From NCBI GenBank assembly GCA_029532625.1, contig JARFXM010000006.1, positions 2,976,001-3,040,000 on the forward strand: a stretch of DNA of 64,000 nucleotides, read 5' to 3'. Origin of the DNA: Lomentospora prolificans. Lineage: Eukaryota > Ascomycota > Sordariomycetes > Microascales > Microascaceae. Each line of letters starts with the position of its first letter. Within the stretch, counting starts at the first letter, position 1. A program made the position numbers and the translations under genes. Of this stretch, positions 45,381 through 58,100 are shown piece after piece. The notes beneath the pieces were generated by a model. It made no database searches. It saw only the letters and a program-made list of their open reading frames with translations, and was not told the origin of the DNA.

Positions 45381-48120
45381 GGTCGAGGTAAGGTATGTAG
45401 GGATATGCGGGTGTGGGTGAGTTTGTTGGTATTGATAATGTTGTTTGCTTTAGATTTGGGGGTATCTCAAAATGACGGCTATTATAAAGGCGCTGGCAGT
45501 CACGGAATAAGAGAAAGAAAGAAGAACTTGATCAGCTAGGACCAGCTATATACTACCTAGTAGGTCGCTCGAAGACCGGCCCTTTATAATACTCTGGGCC
45601 GTCAACCTTATCCGTCCTTACCTGGCTCCCTCCTCTCACTCCGTTCTGTACATCCTGCCCTTCTCTCCCCTCCGGCTATAGAAACTCAACTGGAAACTGC
45701 CGTACAGAAGCCCCACGCCAATTTCTCTCGAAAACCTGTTTTTGTCTCTCCATATTTTCCGTCCTTACATGAACCGCCTCCCCGCTAGCCTCAGCACGCG
45801 CCGAGCTCATCCCCACGGGATTGGCCAGGGCGCGGGAAAGGGGGGACAGGGGCGTGTGGAATAGAGCGGGTGCCCAGGCTCTGATGATGAAGAAAGAAAA
45901 AGAAAAAGAAAAAGAATAAAATTAGTGTAGGGATGCTTATGCGGAGAAACAGGGACAATGCAGGATAACGCAATCGCCAAGAACTGGGCGTAGGGCGACT
46001 TTGAGTTCACACAAGTAGCTGGAGGGTCTAGAAGGGAGACGGAGTAACGTAGGCGGGGCAACAACGCGCTGGCCATGCGCTACGCGAACCATGAAGGGAG
46101 AGCCACGCTGTCGTAAGGGTCTCTGCATGTAATACTGTACCAGTGACAATTCACTGATGGGTGCTGATAGAGGGGAAGGGTGGGGGAGGGGGAATGACGT
46201 GTTGGGAAATGATCGATCGGGGGCTTGGAGATTGACTTTCCCAGCGGGGTGGGTTTCGATTTGTTTGGCTTGCGGGAGGGAGAACGAAGCTTCAATGGAG
46301 GATGTTATTTGGTACGCCTTTTCCTACAGCGTTTCCGCCCGCCGTCGTTGTTCGTTGTTAAACTTTGGACGCGAATACATCATTGGCGCAGCACTGGCGT
46401 GCTTGAGTTAACCATTGAGCCGTGAATGGCTTCGGCGATCAATGTCGCCATTCTCAAAATTCAAGCCAGAGTTCAAGGACTCTCGATTCTTGTCTTTTTT
46501 TCTTTCTCCAAGAAACTTTGTGCAACACACCAAATCGATCTCAATGTTGGCCCGGGTCTCTTCTTTTGTGGAGGGTACCCTTCCGGCAGGAAGGGTGGCC
46601 GAGGCTCTCTTCGCGTCGAACAATCGAGCAAATCTCCCTGAAGATCCAAGGCGCAATATAAATGACATCGATTAATTCTCGACGCGGGATGCTTCCTCTT
46701 TTCGTCCATTCTATCCCGCTGGCTCACCGGAACGAGGGGTGGATCTATACGGGTACGGCGGGACAAGCACGCCGAGACTTTTGCTCCAAGATCGATGGGA
46801 AACTCGGGCGCAGAGGGTAATACAGTTCGCCCAAGCATGTCTCTAGGAGAGCACAACGCTAGGTAGATAGATGTCCGACGTCTAATATTAGAAAGATAAT
46901 CAGGGAACGGGGTCACAAGGAAACAACCTACGTAGAAAAGTCACCAAGCCACTAGAAACTATGGGAGAAATCCCACGGCGATGCCAAGAAACCCTCATAT
47001 CCGAGCGAGGCCACTCAAGGAGGGACTCGGATCGGATACTCTCGGACGGTCTCGACCCACTCGATCCACGCCGTTACCGGGATCCTGCAGGGCCAATCCG
47101 ACGCTGTTATTCGCGCATTCTCCCCGTTCGCCTGCGCGGATCCCTCGGTAAAGCTCGCCGGGTGGGTAAGACCTGCAACCCCGCCCGCGCGCCAAGAGTT
47201 CGGCAATCCCCCCGTTGGGGGCCTCGCTGAACGGAGGATTCAAGAGGCGAGAAGGGCCGGGGAAGGGGGGGGGGGGAGAGGGAGCGCAAAAGGTGAGGAT
47301 TGTTCCGCAATGGGAATCGAGTTAGCTGAGAGGAGAGAGCTTGCGAGCCTATGTTTTTGTTTCTTTGGCCCCAGGATTAGAAGGCGAGAATTCTGCGCCT
47401 TCACGAACACTCAAACCATTATCGCCGTCCGCATTTCCTCTCCTCCTTTGTGGTCATTCGGGTAAGGGACTATTTTTTCTACTAGGGAAGAGCTTAGCAG
47501 TGCTCGACTCGTCGATATTGTCACTCCGAAACCATGTCTTAATACCCCAAGTCTTATGGGTAACTCTGTTGCAATGTCCAACAGTATTACTTCTCGGTGA
47601 GTCTTATTACACATTGGAGAGGCTCTGGAGAGAGGGACTCTTTGGAAGTGTTATATCAACCGGGCTCTGAACTGATCGATCAGGAGGATGGACCGGTTGC
47701 TCTGTCTCGGACATCCACCGCCAGTTACCTGAGAAAATCGCTGTGAGGTGGCAGAGGGCAACACCTCGGAGCAATCGGGGAAATGGTGTCGGCATTCTCA
47801 ATGTTGTTACATGCATGATGAAGTTATATCCACGTGAAGGTCACGAGTTCTTATCAACGGCCCTTAATACAGCTGCCTTCAGTGAATGTGGGGCTCCATG
47901 CTGTTGAGCTGCAACAGGCCAACCAGTTCGGACTGACTGCTCAGGAACCTGCAAGAATAATTCGCTGCATCTAGCGGCCTGAAACTTTCTTAGATGCAGT
48001 CTCCCTGTCCTAGAAGAGGCCACCGCGCCCCTAAATAAGACGAGGGAAGCTTGCAACTCTACACAACCCTCACTTCGTCCCACCAGCCCGTGTCTCACTG
48101 TTCTATCGACTCCCACCGAC
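45381..48120. other. Intergenic, 2.7 kb without a supported gene
   Basis: Frames in all phases stay below about 150 codons and lack domains. Purine/pyrimidine-biased tracts at 45890-45925 and 47260-47290 and GC-rich sequence near 47000-47230 are present. The methyltransferase promoter lies at the left end. Confidence 0.5.
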
Positions 48121-49501
48121 ATGACGAAAGCGGGACCATCCGTTGTGATCGAGAGTTCCACCACGGCGAACGAGCCCGTAGATGTCCGATATCGAGTATA
48201 CCTCCAATGCCGTCCTATATTTAACGGCAATGACGCTCTGGTCCGCAAATTCTCAAAAATCAAGCATCTAATAGCCACAAAGAGCAACCCATCACTCCAG
48301 TCTCTACTGAAAGAGCTTGGTGAAGACCGCCTCGTCAAATATGCCCAAGACTTATTGGAAGCCCGCGTCTTCGAATCGGAGCTTAGGGGAAGGGCCGTAT
48401 TCCCCCAACTTCTCCAGGATTCGCAATCCCGAGATACCGAACACAAGGCGTCTAAGGTCGTTGTGGCGTGTGCTGGTGCGGACATTTTAGATGAGATAGC
48501 GCCACGAGAGAGCAGAGTGAAAGTGGCGACTGAGAAGAACGCAGTAATCAAAGGGGAGGTTGGGCCGGAGCGGGCGCCAGATCCTGAAAACGAACCCGCA
48601 ACTAAGCTAGCACCTGAGGTACCAATATCTGTTCGGGGGGAGCCTAGGCTTGAGCCTGAATCCGAATCCATAGCGCAGGACCAGTCTCCAGATGCCCTGA
48701 CACCTACCGAAACAAGGACCTTACGTGCAAAGGTGCCTTCACTCTCCCCATCGTATCTCCCGTACAACACCCAGCACTTGATACTCAATACAACGCAAAG
48801 GATTTTTAGAGGAATGCTGCTTCGATTTTGCAAAAGCCTCAAACTCTCCCATCCTTCGAGAGAAGAAATGGGACTGTGCAGCGGCGGGTGAGTTGTCGGA
48901 GTGGATGAAAATCTTTGGCAGCGAGAGGAATCGAGCGATTTTCCCGTCATTCGGGTTGAAAATGAGCGACGACGAGATAAATATCATTTGCAGAAGGCTT
49001 ACATGTCTTCGCAACGTCGCCGTTCACCGAGAACACTCCCCTGCAATGGCCGTCCTTCTCTGTCTTGATGCTGCAGTGAAGTTTGCACTTCTCACCTCGG
49101 ATAATGCAAGGGCTGCGCAGCTGGATCATATGCGATCAACACTAAGCAGTAAGATTGAGGCGATGAAGCTAAACGAGGACATGCTTGAAAACGCACTAGC
49201 CGACGATTTGGAAGAGATTGACAGGCAGAGAGAGGAGCTAGCGCGCCGGGAGGCGAGGCTTATCGATGGGGTGTGGAAGGACGACTCGGACAACAAGCGG
49301 TTCATAGGGCGGCTTTTAGAGGATAGTGTTCACAAGATTCTCTGCCAGGGAGCAGACGCAACGATGACAAATGGCGCGATCGAAGACCTCACAAAGGGAG
49401 CTTTGACAAACGGGATAAAGGACGAGCCCCACGAGGAAGGTAGCGTCGATGAGGATGGAGATGAGGACAGTGTGTATGAAAGTTGTGAGGAGGAGGTTTA
49501 A
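48121..49501 (+). CDS. Hypothetical protein with C-terminal coiled coil
   Basis: I propose exons 48121-48724 and 48810-49501, giving 431 residues. The two reading frames differ, and the second carries clear protein-like sequence upstream of its first Met (ECCFDFAKASNSPILREKKWD), so an intron or frameshift must join them. The only phase-compatible GT-AG pair I found uses a weak donor (GTGCAA) and a good TTTTTAG acceptor. The N-terminal part has helical sequence (LVRKFSKIKHLIATK, LLKELGEDRLVKYAQDLLE) and then an acidic/Pro linker. The C-terminal part includes MSDDEINIICRRLTCLRNVAVHRE and a coiled coil (LEEIDRQREELARREARLI) with an acidic end. No known family recognised and no signal peptide. 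Confidence 0.6.
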
Positions 49502-51438
49502 TATCATGATGATACCAATCCTGAGTATATCGAGCGATGGAGGTTGTAGGGATGTTAAGTGGGTGAACTTTTGCCGTTCTGAATATTATGAAGTGCTTTT
49601 CCAAAGTGCGAAATATCCAGCACACCAAGTAGGTTTTAGAAGCAGCCTGGCATATCCCTGCCAGGAGAATTTCTGTAGTAATGTGATGGCCGCATTAGAG
49701 CTCTCATGAATATGGGGGAGTCAAATTGCCCGTTGATGAGTAGACCGCACATTAGCCAGATTTTCAGAGGCCACTAGGTTAAGAACAAAGCCGTATCGGA
49801 AGCATAGTCGTCCCGGCCCGGACGGAAAACTTCCGTTTGCGGGCCAGGATTATGAAGTTGACCTGGTGTACGCGTCGTACTTCATACTCGTTATGACCTA
49901 CTAAAGCCTGGGTGTTGGCTAGCGCACAAACGGGGGGTGGACCAGGAGGCCATCTCGGAGCTCCGCGCCTTGCTCAAGATTCCCGCGGTGCCGGAGATTA
50001 AATAATTACACCTCCTACCGAGCCGAAGGGTTCGGGAAAGTGGAGTCCCTATCGAAACATGCGGTATCCCTTGAGCAAAGCAAAGACCTCGCAATTGCTG
50101 GAGCTGCAACCGCAGCATGGTGCACCGAAAAATATCACCGCCTGATATTCCACCTTCAAAAAAAGGTGGGCTTGGACCAGGGACTAAAAGTTCGCTTTCC
50201 TCCGTCAATCCTGTCTCCATTACTCGGTCCATCTTATCAGCCAAACCATCGCTAACAGGCGGGTCACAGAGGATGGCGACAAATAGTGACGCGGAGCACG
50301 AAGCCCCGCGCTAATAGTTTCGGAAACGGAAACGTCCCTAACACACACCAACGTCACGGCCAGTTTAGTCAACTAGAGCGAGCTACCCCAGGTCGGAAAA
50401 GGCTAAATAGTTGGTTCGTTCTTCCGCCGTTCAGTTACAGGTCCTGTCCACCTATACTCGCCCACTTGCACTTGTGTGACAGGCGGAAATTCTGCGGCCA
50501 GCGCTTGGCTTTCGAATACACCAGACTATGCGCTTCGCCTGTGAAGGCCAGCCAACCCCGAACGGCATCGCATCACTTATGCATGCGGACACGTAAGTAC
50601 TTGATTATGAGGGGCCTCTGAGAACATTTAGAAGATGGATTGGTGCATTTCGGTTTATACTTGCGAAATGTCCACTGCGTTTTGCCCAGACTAAGTTTCG
50701 GCTCGTTATGTATTATAACGGCCACCCACCTACTTATGTGATATTCCAATCCATTTATTGAAGATGGACCGAAGAAGACTCTTATTCTGATAAGGGTGGG
50801 GTGATTCGAGCGCATTGTCGATTTTCTGCTGCCTCGAGAATTATTTTCTTGGAGGTGTTGGAAGTGAACATCCCATGGATGGAAAAATCCTTTTCTCTTC
50901 TTGACACCATCCCGGCTCCCCAGCATCGGAATCCCCCTGAACTGACTTTCCCACCTATGAGTGCACAGAGCGTGGATCCACCAACCGCACCAAGACGCCA
51001 ATATGGAAATCATGACACGCACCTCCCTCCAGCCACAGATGCAACCCGTTGACAACATGCCCTTAATCAACGTTCTTGGTAATGACAAGCTCGACTGGTT
51101 GCTGGCCTTCCCCAGACTGCTCCCCCGCATGAGACGACCCTGGATGACGCTCCAATGGCGCATTAGCTTATTGGTCAAGTGCCTCGTACTGGGGGACAGA
51201 GTTGGAATTCACTTTGACGCTTGAACGAGTTGGGGATCAACGACGGTAGTGCATACACCAATATAGAAACAAGCTTCTTCCCGAGATGCTACTCTCCTAA
51301 GAATATCGCCCCCCTCTCTTCTTGACAAACAGATCAAAGATGTCTTCACGCCAAATCACAACTTTGGGTGATCTTTGCTGCCTCATGTTTATGCTATAAC
51401 CAGTCCCTTCTTCACGCCTATCGAAAACCCTACTAGAC
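49502..51438. other. Intergenic, no supported gene
   Basis: About 1.9 kb. Short frames on both strands (for example 49891-50244 minus and 50573-51178 minus) lack domains and look fortuitous. The region just before 51439 is the probable promoter of the 7TM protein gene. Confidence 0.5.
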
Positions 51439-52705
51439 ATGGCCGACCCCTCCGTGGATGATGGCGTCGACCTGGGCGGTCGTCTCAATAGCGCCATTTG
51501 GGGCCTTGCCGGCGCCGCGGGACTGTTCCTTGCCTTGCGCCTCTACTGCAAGATATGGAGGACGCGGAAACTCTGGTGGGATGACCATTTCCTCGTTATC
51601 GCCTTTGTAAGTCCAGACGTTTAATTTCCCGCGAATTATTATGCCACGCGTCTAACCCAATGAGCAGCTCGCACTCTTAGCATCCGTCGTTCTGCAATCA
51701 ATATTAGTCCAACTAGGAATCGGAAAGCATAGCGCGAATATTCCAATCGAGAATGTTAAGCCCATGTCAAAATACTCATATGCTAGCGGCTTCTGCAGCA
51801 TCCTCGCATTGGTATGGAGTAAAACTTCTTTCGGCCTTACATTGCTTCGTATAGCAAGCGGTTGGCCCAGAACCACGATATGGGTGATTATCGTAGGTGT
51901 CAATATCGTCCTTGGGGTCAACGGGACGATACAGTGGATTCAATGCTGGCCAACCCCTAGGCTATGGGACTGGGAGCATGAAGGAACGTGCTGGGACCCC
52001 GAGATTGTCAAGGGATATAATACTTTTGCATCCAGTGAGTCCAGGGCCATTTCCCGCCCATCTATGAATAGTCGTTAATCTGGGCGGTGGCTCCAGTCTT
52101 TTCCGGAGTGATGGATATTGTCCTCGCTCTTCTACCGTGGAAGATTATCTGGAACGTCCAGATTAGGAAGAGAGAAAAGTTTGGTGCCATGATTGCCATG
52201 AGCATGGGATTTCTGTAAGACCAGCTTCTTCAAACCCCCCCTCCCTTCTTTTTCTTCCCCTTCCTTCACCCCTTTTCCCATCCAATTTTCCGCCAACACT
52301 GACTTTATACTTTGCTTCCTCTAGCGCTGGTGCCATGTCCTTCACAAAGATTAGCACCCTTTATGCCATTGGCCACCCAGATGTCTGTAAGTTTGAACTG
52401 GCTTCCTTTCTAGCTAGCTTGCAATATCCTCTGACCTTTTGAGTTTAATAGCTACCAACGTCAACCTGTTTATATTTGGCACCGCCGAGCCCGCTATGAC
52501 CATTGTCGGTGCCTCCATCCCCGTCCTACGACTCCTCTTTAAACGCAAGCGAATGAGTCGGACTTCGATGGGCCGCTCCGGAGACCCTTATCTTGTTAAC
52601 AACGTAATATCTCTTCGATCACGGTCTAAGCTGGAGAATGACGGGAGAGTGAGGCCTTTGGATGAAGAGAGCATTCTGCAGCGGCCGGTAACGTGGGGAA
52701 GCTAG
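51439..52705 (+). CDS. Seven-helix fungal rhodopsin-domain (Pth11-like) membrane protein
   Basis: Exons are 51439-51606, 51668-52034, 52097-52214, 52325-52386 and 52452-52705, giving 322 residues. It has the pattern of the fungal integral-membrane rhodopsin-domain family: TM1 (LAGAAGLFLALRLYCKIW), then the hallmark (L)WWDDHFLVIAF leading into TM2, and KYSYASGFCSILALVWSKTSFGLTLLRI. Next are TTIWVIIVGVNIVLGVNGTIQWIQCWP, VFSGVMDIVLALLPWKIIWNVQIRKREKFGAMIAMSMGFLAGAMSFTKI, and NLFIFGTAEPAMTIVGASIPVLRLLF. The cytosolic tail is basic, then polar. There is no N-terminal CFEM domain. Known relatives include Pth11-type GPCR-like sensors and uncharacterised membrane proteins. Ligand unknown. Confidence 0.88.
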
Positions 52706-52829
52706 ATAGGTTTTATAATACCCTTGTACTGCTGCGAAGTTAGCGTTGACAAATTATTACGTTTTGAATTTGCTTGCTTGGATGGATTGATATCTATTCA
52801 ACGGAGGCGATCCTTTTGAGTGCTTTGGG

Positions 52830-54216
52830 TAGTCCAGGAGACTTCTCGGGAACAACAACATTTTCAACGCCGCCCGCACAGGCAAACTTGACATGGCAAA
52901 GGTTCTCCTCAAGGAGTTGTCGACTAGAGGGCCAAGCAAGGCTATCAAAGAGTCATCAGTGGTCGGGCTCATCCTAATTGGGTTTTTTTTTTTTTTTTTT
53001 TTTTTTTTATTATCCAGGATGTCAGGACGGAATCATCGTGCTGGTCGCTCGGAGGCACGAATTTCGACGACTTCATCCAGGAGTTCTCAAAACCACTCTA
53101 TGCTTGCGGCGATTGACGAAACCATCAGCACGGCGTGTTATGGGCCCGCTCTTGCGTGTTTCTTTTAGGTATTGATGGGTTGTAACGAGGAAGAGTTGAG
53201 GCTATGAGAGCGGGACATCCTCCAGCGCCCACTTCTTTGCTTCGCTATTCCTCGAGTATGCGGTGGCGTCTGCCTCACTCCAGTCAATCCAGTACCTTGC
53301 GGAGAAATTTGAAAATGCTCCCCTCGCCATCGGTGGCACATAAAGGCGGTAACCTCTTACATCTATCTAGCCTTATTGTACAACTCGAGAGGGATCTCGG
53401 TATTGCCGTGTCTGCTAGACCGAGGTCTTGACATCAATGAACCCGACAAATTGGGCTACACGCCTCTCCATCTCGCTACCTGGGACGTATCAAGGTCCGT
53501 GGTCGAAATGCTCCTCAACCGAGGAGGCGACATCACTGCCAAGACAGTCCACAGGTACACACAATTCCACGCAACTCTACGAAATCCTCGCTTACGGCAC
53601 CGTCTAGATAATATCCTGGAAAGGCTCCTTGGCAACCCGTCCAACATTCATCTCGTAGCCAATGATGGCACAACCGCTGTTCATCAAGCCACAGCCTGCA
53701 GAAAGAGCATCCACGGTCGAGTGGGTGGTCCATACGGGCGCCAACATCCACGAACCGGACGATGACGGCTGCACGCCTCTCCACATGGCAGCGTCCTCCA
53801 ACGAAGCTGATTCGGGGATGTTGGAACTGCTACTAGATCTTGGACTGAACGTGAAGGAGCGTGACAGCGTAGGTATGACACCGCTGCACCATGTCGAATA
53901 TCTCTACGGTAGCGGCTTCTGGATTGTGAACGATGCGGATATCGCTGGCCCTTTCCGAAGCGGGGGTCCTTGTCAGAAGGGGGGGAACAACATAAACGCG
54001 GTTGACGAGAATGGGAACACGCCGTTGCATATCGGGGCCGTGGCGAATGGAGAAGACTCGAGATCTTTTAGAGTAGTGACCAGGGGAATTAAGTTTAAAT
54101 TGGTATTGAACCTAGTTATTCTACTAGAGATGAAAAGTCCTTTACTAAGGATTGCTTGTGTTTACCTTGTGAGAAAACAAGTTGAGAATAGAGAAAACAT
54201 AGAAGAAAAAAAGTAG
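52830..54216 (+). pseudogene. Broken ankyrin-repeat protein gene
   Basis: Ankyrin-type sequence recurs in several frames. NIFNAARTGKLDMAKVLLKEL lies near 52855-52920. DINEPDKLGYTPLHLATWDVSRSVVEMLLNRGGDI lies near 53430-53535. GANIHEPDDDGCTPLHMAASSNEAD...MLELLLDLGLNVKERDSVGMTPLHH lies near 53738-53895, and NINAVDENGNTPLHIGAVANGED near 53988-54055. They are separated by stops around 53110 and 53160-53205 and by a frameshift between 53685 and 53740. A T tract of 26 bases also interrupts them (52983-53008). No single splice model I tried restores one frame. Likely a decayed member of the large fungal ankyrin class. A gene with unusual introns is less likely. Confidence 0.65.
52983..53008 (+). repeat. 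Poly-T tract (26 T) within the ankyrin relic
   Basis: Twenty-six consecutive T bases, followed by ATTATCCAG, which could be an intron polypyrimidine tract and acceptor of the former gene. Confidence 0.9.
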
Positions 54217-54274
54217 GGGGGCGTGATCCGATTCGAACTCGGTGATGCCTGTGTATCCTATTCGGGTCGCCCCC
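54217..54274 (-). other. Truncated tRNA-like element (tRNA pseudogene)
   Basis: On the minus strand a 58-nt segment has tRNA-like ends, GGGGGCG pairing perfectly with CGCCCCC. It has a T-arm-like hairpin CCGA-GTTCGAA-TCGG containing a B-box-like GTTCGAATC. Only 25 nt lie between the acceptor 5' strand and the T arm, too few for normal D and anticodon arms. No T-run terminator follows directly. It is most likely a tRNA relic or a tRNA-derived fragment, immediately beside the broken ankyrin gene. Confidence 0.5.
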
Positions 54275-55124
54275 ATATCAAGATATCTACATTACATGTC
54301 CGACCAGTTCGTCGCCCCTTTACTGATTGCGCTTGAACTTCATATTTAAAACGTTCACAAGATCTGGATCGAGGGTGAAGCTAGGCTGCGCCTTCCCTTA
54401 AGAGTGATGACTAGGCTATGCGTGGCAGGTTCGACCGAGCCCATGATACGTGGAGCTAGGTGCTAACCATCGTCAATATTGCGCGTGTCTGATATAACCA
54501 GTTGCTCACTTGGATCATAGGACGCTACAGAAAGCTATATACTCGCCAATGGATTGAACTTACCCACATTAAACTCTGGTCAGAGTCGTCGACAAGAGCG
54601 AAGCAGGCAAAGAGCGAAGGCCATTACTCTGGTCCCCGCCTCTCATTTAGCAGTTTAGAGTCTTCCTCGAAGTAAAAGGGAATATATTTGGGAGTTCTTC
54701 TTGATTTAAGTAATCGCTTTATGAAATAGGAGCCTTCCTAGGCCTCGCTCCTATATTGCACCCTGTGGCGCCTTTCTACACTTTCAAGCTCTTAGTATTC
54801 CTCGACGAATAGAAGCTTTTGCCCAGAGCCATCCACCTCATACAAGTATTCAGGTTTGCGCTTCGACATCTAAATCCGAGCCGAACCAAGATCTCAGGTC
54901 GTACACACAACCTGAATCGGTGCTTTGCGCTGGGGAACTTCTCCCATATGGCACGCTTCCTAATGGTAGAGGCTTTATATGCCGATTGGAGGCAGAAGTT
55001 TATCTAGCGTGAACTTTTTGAGTCTATAAAGGACCTTCACGGAAAGTAGTAATTAGTTGCATGGATGTCGGTATTGACTTCATAATAGAAGACGGAAGGT
55101 CAATAAACAACCCACACCCTCGAG
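54275..55124. other. Intergenic; one protein-like fragment
   Basis: No intact gene. A plus-strand frame at 54819-55007 (63 codons including the stop) reads like a protein end (for example ISGRTHNLNRCFALGNFSHMARF), but I cannot assign it. It may be a relic. The right end carries the 3' flank of the ubiquitin-like/CorA-like gene. Confidence 0.4.
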
Positions 55125-58100
55125 CTACACTGAATAATCCTCTCCATTGCCTCGTCGCCAATGAACACGACGCCTTATTATCTGATCAGAATCTACAGTG
55201 CCGTCACTCTCTGCTCCATCCTTTGCATCTATCTCTTCTTCCTTGTACTGTCTTATACCCTGCCAAGTCCTCGACAAAGTCGTTTTCCCGGCAACTCCAA
55301 GACAGAAGAGCGCAACAACCACGGTCAACGGCGCGGCAACCTTCCAAAACAGCGCCTGAGTATCGCTCCACGACATCTCCAAGCCATCTACACCTCCGCT
55401 CATGCTCAGGTACGACGCTACAAAGCTCAACGGCAGGAAGATCACCGTGACGATTGTAAAGACTACGATCGCCTTTCCCTGATCGTCCTCAATAATCTCA
55501 GCCAGTTTACTGAGCTGGTGGAGGAGCGTGGCGCATAGTTTTCCCAACTCGCGGAAGTGCTTGATGTCGGACTTTAGCTGCTCTCGCTGCCGTTCAAGCA
55601 GTTCCTCCTCGATGTTGAATAAGTTTCCCCGGTCCATATGCCGGCGCAGGCGCTGAGGGTATGTCTCTGGAGCTAGCACGCAGTAGAAGTTCTCGAGCGT
55701 GTCGCTTTGCCATTGGTGAAAGCCTTGTAGGATTCCAAGCTCGTCGGCTAGGGCGCCAACGGTGAGGCCTTGACGCTTCTTCGGTCTACGAATAATCTCC
55801 GAGTTCTGATTTAATACCGGTCAGTACAAATGAAAATAAAAGCCACCCAAAGCGGAATAGAGGTAGAAGAAAAAGGTGTCGCAAAAGTTATCATCGTAGA
55901 TCTTCTTGTCAGAAGACCATGATGTCAGAGTGAAGAGCGAATGAGAGGGTTCCCCGACGGCCGTAGTTTCATAGGGAAGGGGGACTGGGAAACCGAGCCA
56001 AATTTGAGTAGGCTTCCCTGAGGCAAGCAAGCATGCCTGTCTCTTACGCAATGTTCCAACAACACCAGCCCTTTGCAAGGCCACACAAAGATTCTTTACT
56101 TACCAGATTCCGCACATACGTCTCGAACAAATCCCGAGCCCTCCTTCGGTTATGGACCGGTATTCGCAAGACGTTACAAATGAGCTGAGACGCGAGGTAG
56201 TGGGTTCCCACAGATGCCAAAAAGTGCTCCAGGTCGCCGCCATCCGGCTCATCCACCGCCTCGGCAAGGATCCGCCCGGTCTTGCGTAATAAGTCTGTCG
56301 CTGCACTCCCGAGGTTTGCCAGGGCAACCCTATGTCTGGGACGATACGGCTTACTCCTGTGCTCGAGTCTCGTGTAGAATCGATAAATGTCTTCGGCTGT
56401 GCCTGCCACCCCAGTCACAAAGGCGATGATGAGTGTGAAGCTGTCGAAGAGAGCAGACGGCACGCCTTTTTTGGGGGGTTTAAACTCGTCATCGCGGAGA
56501 ACGCAGCTCTGAATCATCAAGAGCTTCCGAAAGTTTTCGGCCATGATAAGGTAGCCCTGGGCAATCGTCTGGATCAGTGTCTCGTGTAGCAGCTCTATAA
56601 GAATCGCCTTATCAGCCGGATCTTCCCTCCAGACAATATCTTCTTCGCGAACCGGCACTTTGCCTCGTAGTTCCTGTTGACACGTTAGACTCAGAGGTTT
56701 GGTGACATTCAAGAGGTCAACTAGCCTGGAGAGCGCAGATGGCGCCAAAATACTTGGAAGTCGGCAAGGATGGAAAGTCAAGAGGAAGAAAAGCCTCCCA
56801 GCTAGATATACAGACGGTGCAAAACCCGTCAACGAGCAAATTCAACCTCTGCGAGGCGGCGTCTGGCTCCATCCCTTCGCTTTCAGACCTGACGCCTGCT
56901 TTAAAAATCTGGATGCTTTCAAAATCCCTGGGCGCAATACTGTTAAACACATTGTACCCAAATACGGCATTGAAATCTCGAATGAGCTTCAGTAATGCCG
57001 GGTGACCGCTTGATAGCTGAAGCGCATTTACGGCTAGGGTCGTTCCCTCACCGAAGCCCTGGGCAATATTATTACCTCCTTCCTCTACAGACCAAGAAAA
57101 GAACGGTGGGATCCTGCGATCTAGCCTTGACGAGCTTAACGCGGCTTCTCGCATAAGAAGCCGACTATCAGCTGGCGGTTCGTCACTCTGCGGCGGTGTC
57201 AAGCCTGCCTGGGGCTCGTGAACGGTTTCCGCAGAGGGGGCCCCGTCTTCTTCTGACCTTGCTGCCACAGAGTCCTGGTTCGCAACTTTTGAGGACCGAA
57301 TTGATGCCTCATCATTAGGTTCCCGGATGGCGATTCTTATTAGAGGCAGGTTATCTTTCTTGAGCAGAGCGAGCCACCTACTCGCCGTCAAGTTGGTACC
57401 ATCGGGTAGTTCAAATTCAACATCGGCGATATCAGCTTCTGACGTGCCCATGTACCAGATCCTTTCATGGGCCTCTTTTTGCATGTCCTATACAGCTTTG
57501 TTAGTTCCTATCTCTAGCTAGTCCACGGAGGATCCGGCCTCACAAGGATAGTTTTGCATTTGTCCAGGGGTACCAGGAAGAGATTTCTTTGCTCATCCAT
57601 CAACTGAACAAACTTCCTGTCACTGCTACCGCCTGGAACGTCCTTACGGATCATAGTGTTCTCGCCTTGTAGTTCGTGCCTGAAGGCGTTGCCATATGTC
57701 AAGACTCCCGTTTCGGTGATAAGCAGCCACATTTGGCGGACCCACAGGATCCTGTTAGAATCACGTCCGTCATTCTGCCTGAAGAATTGGTTCCCATCCC
57801 GGTTGGACGACGTGCTTAGCGAGTCAAAAGTCTCGTACAATCGACGTTGGGGACTGCACCCGTCCTTTTTCTTTGCGCTGGAAAATTTTCTAAAAGAGTC
57901 TGCACAGAGGTAGGGAACGGCCACGAACACGACGGATCGAGCCGGCTTCTCTCCAACCTCGGTGTCGCATCTCAGGATGGTGCCGGGTTTGATGTACCAA
58001 TTGTCGTCGAGCTTCTTATCTTTGATGAAATCGAGCAAATGAGTGACGACTCTCTGGGTTGTGTAGTCATTGGAGAGATCAAATCTCGCAATATTCTGAA

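Noticed and set aside
47841..48950. 369-codon open frame on the minus strand
   Set aside because: It is antisense to the coiled-coil protein gene. The plus strand has the better protein composition and coiled-coil pattern.
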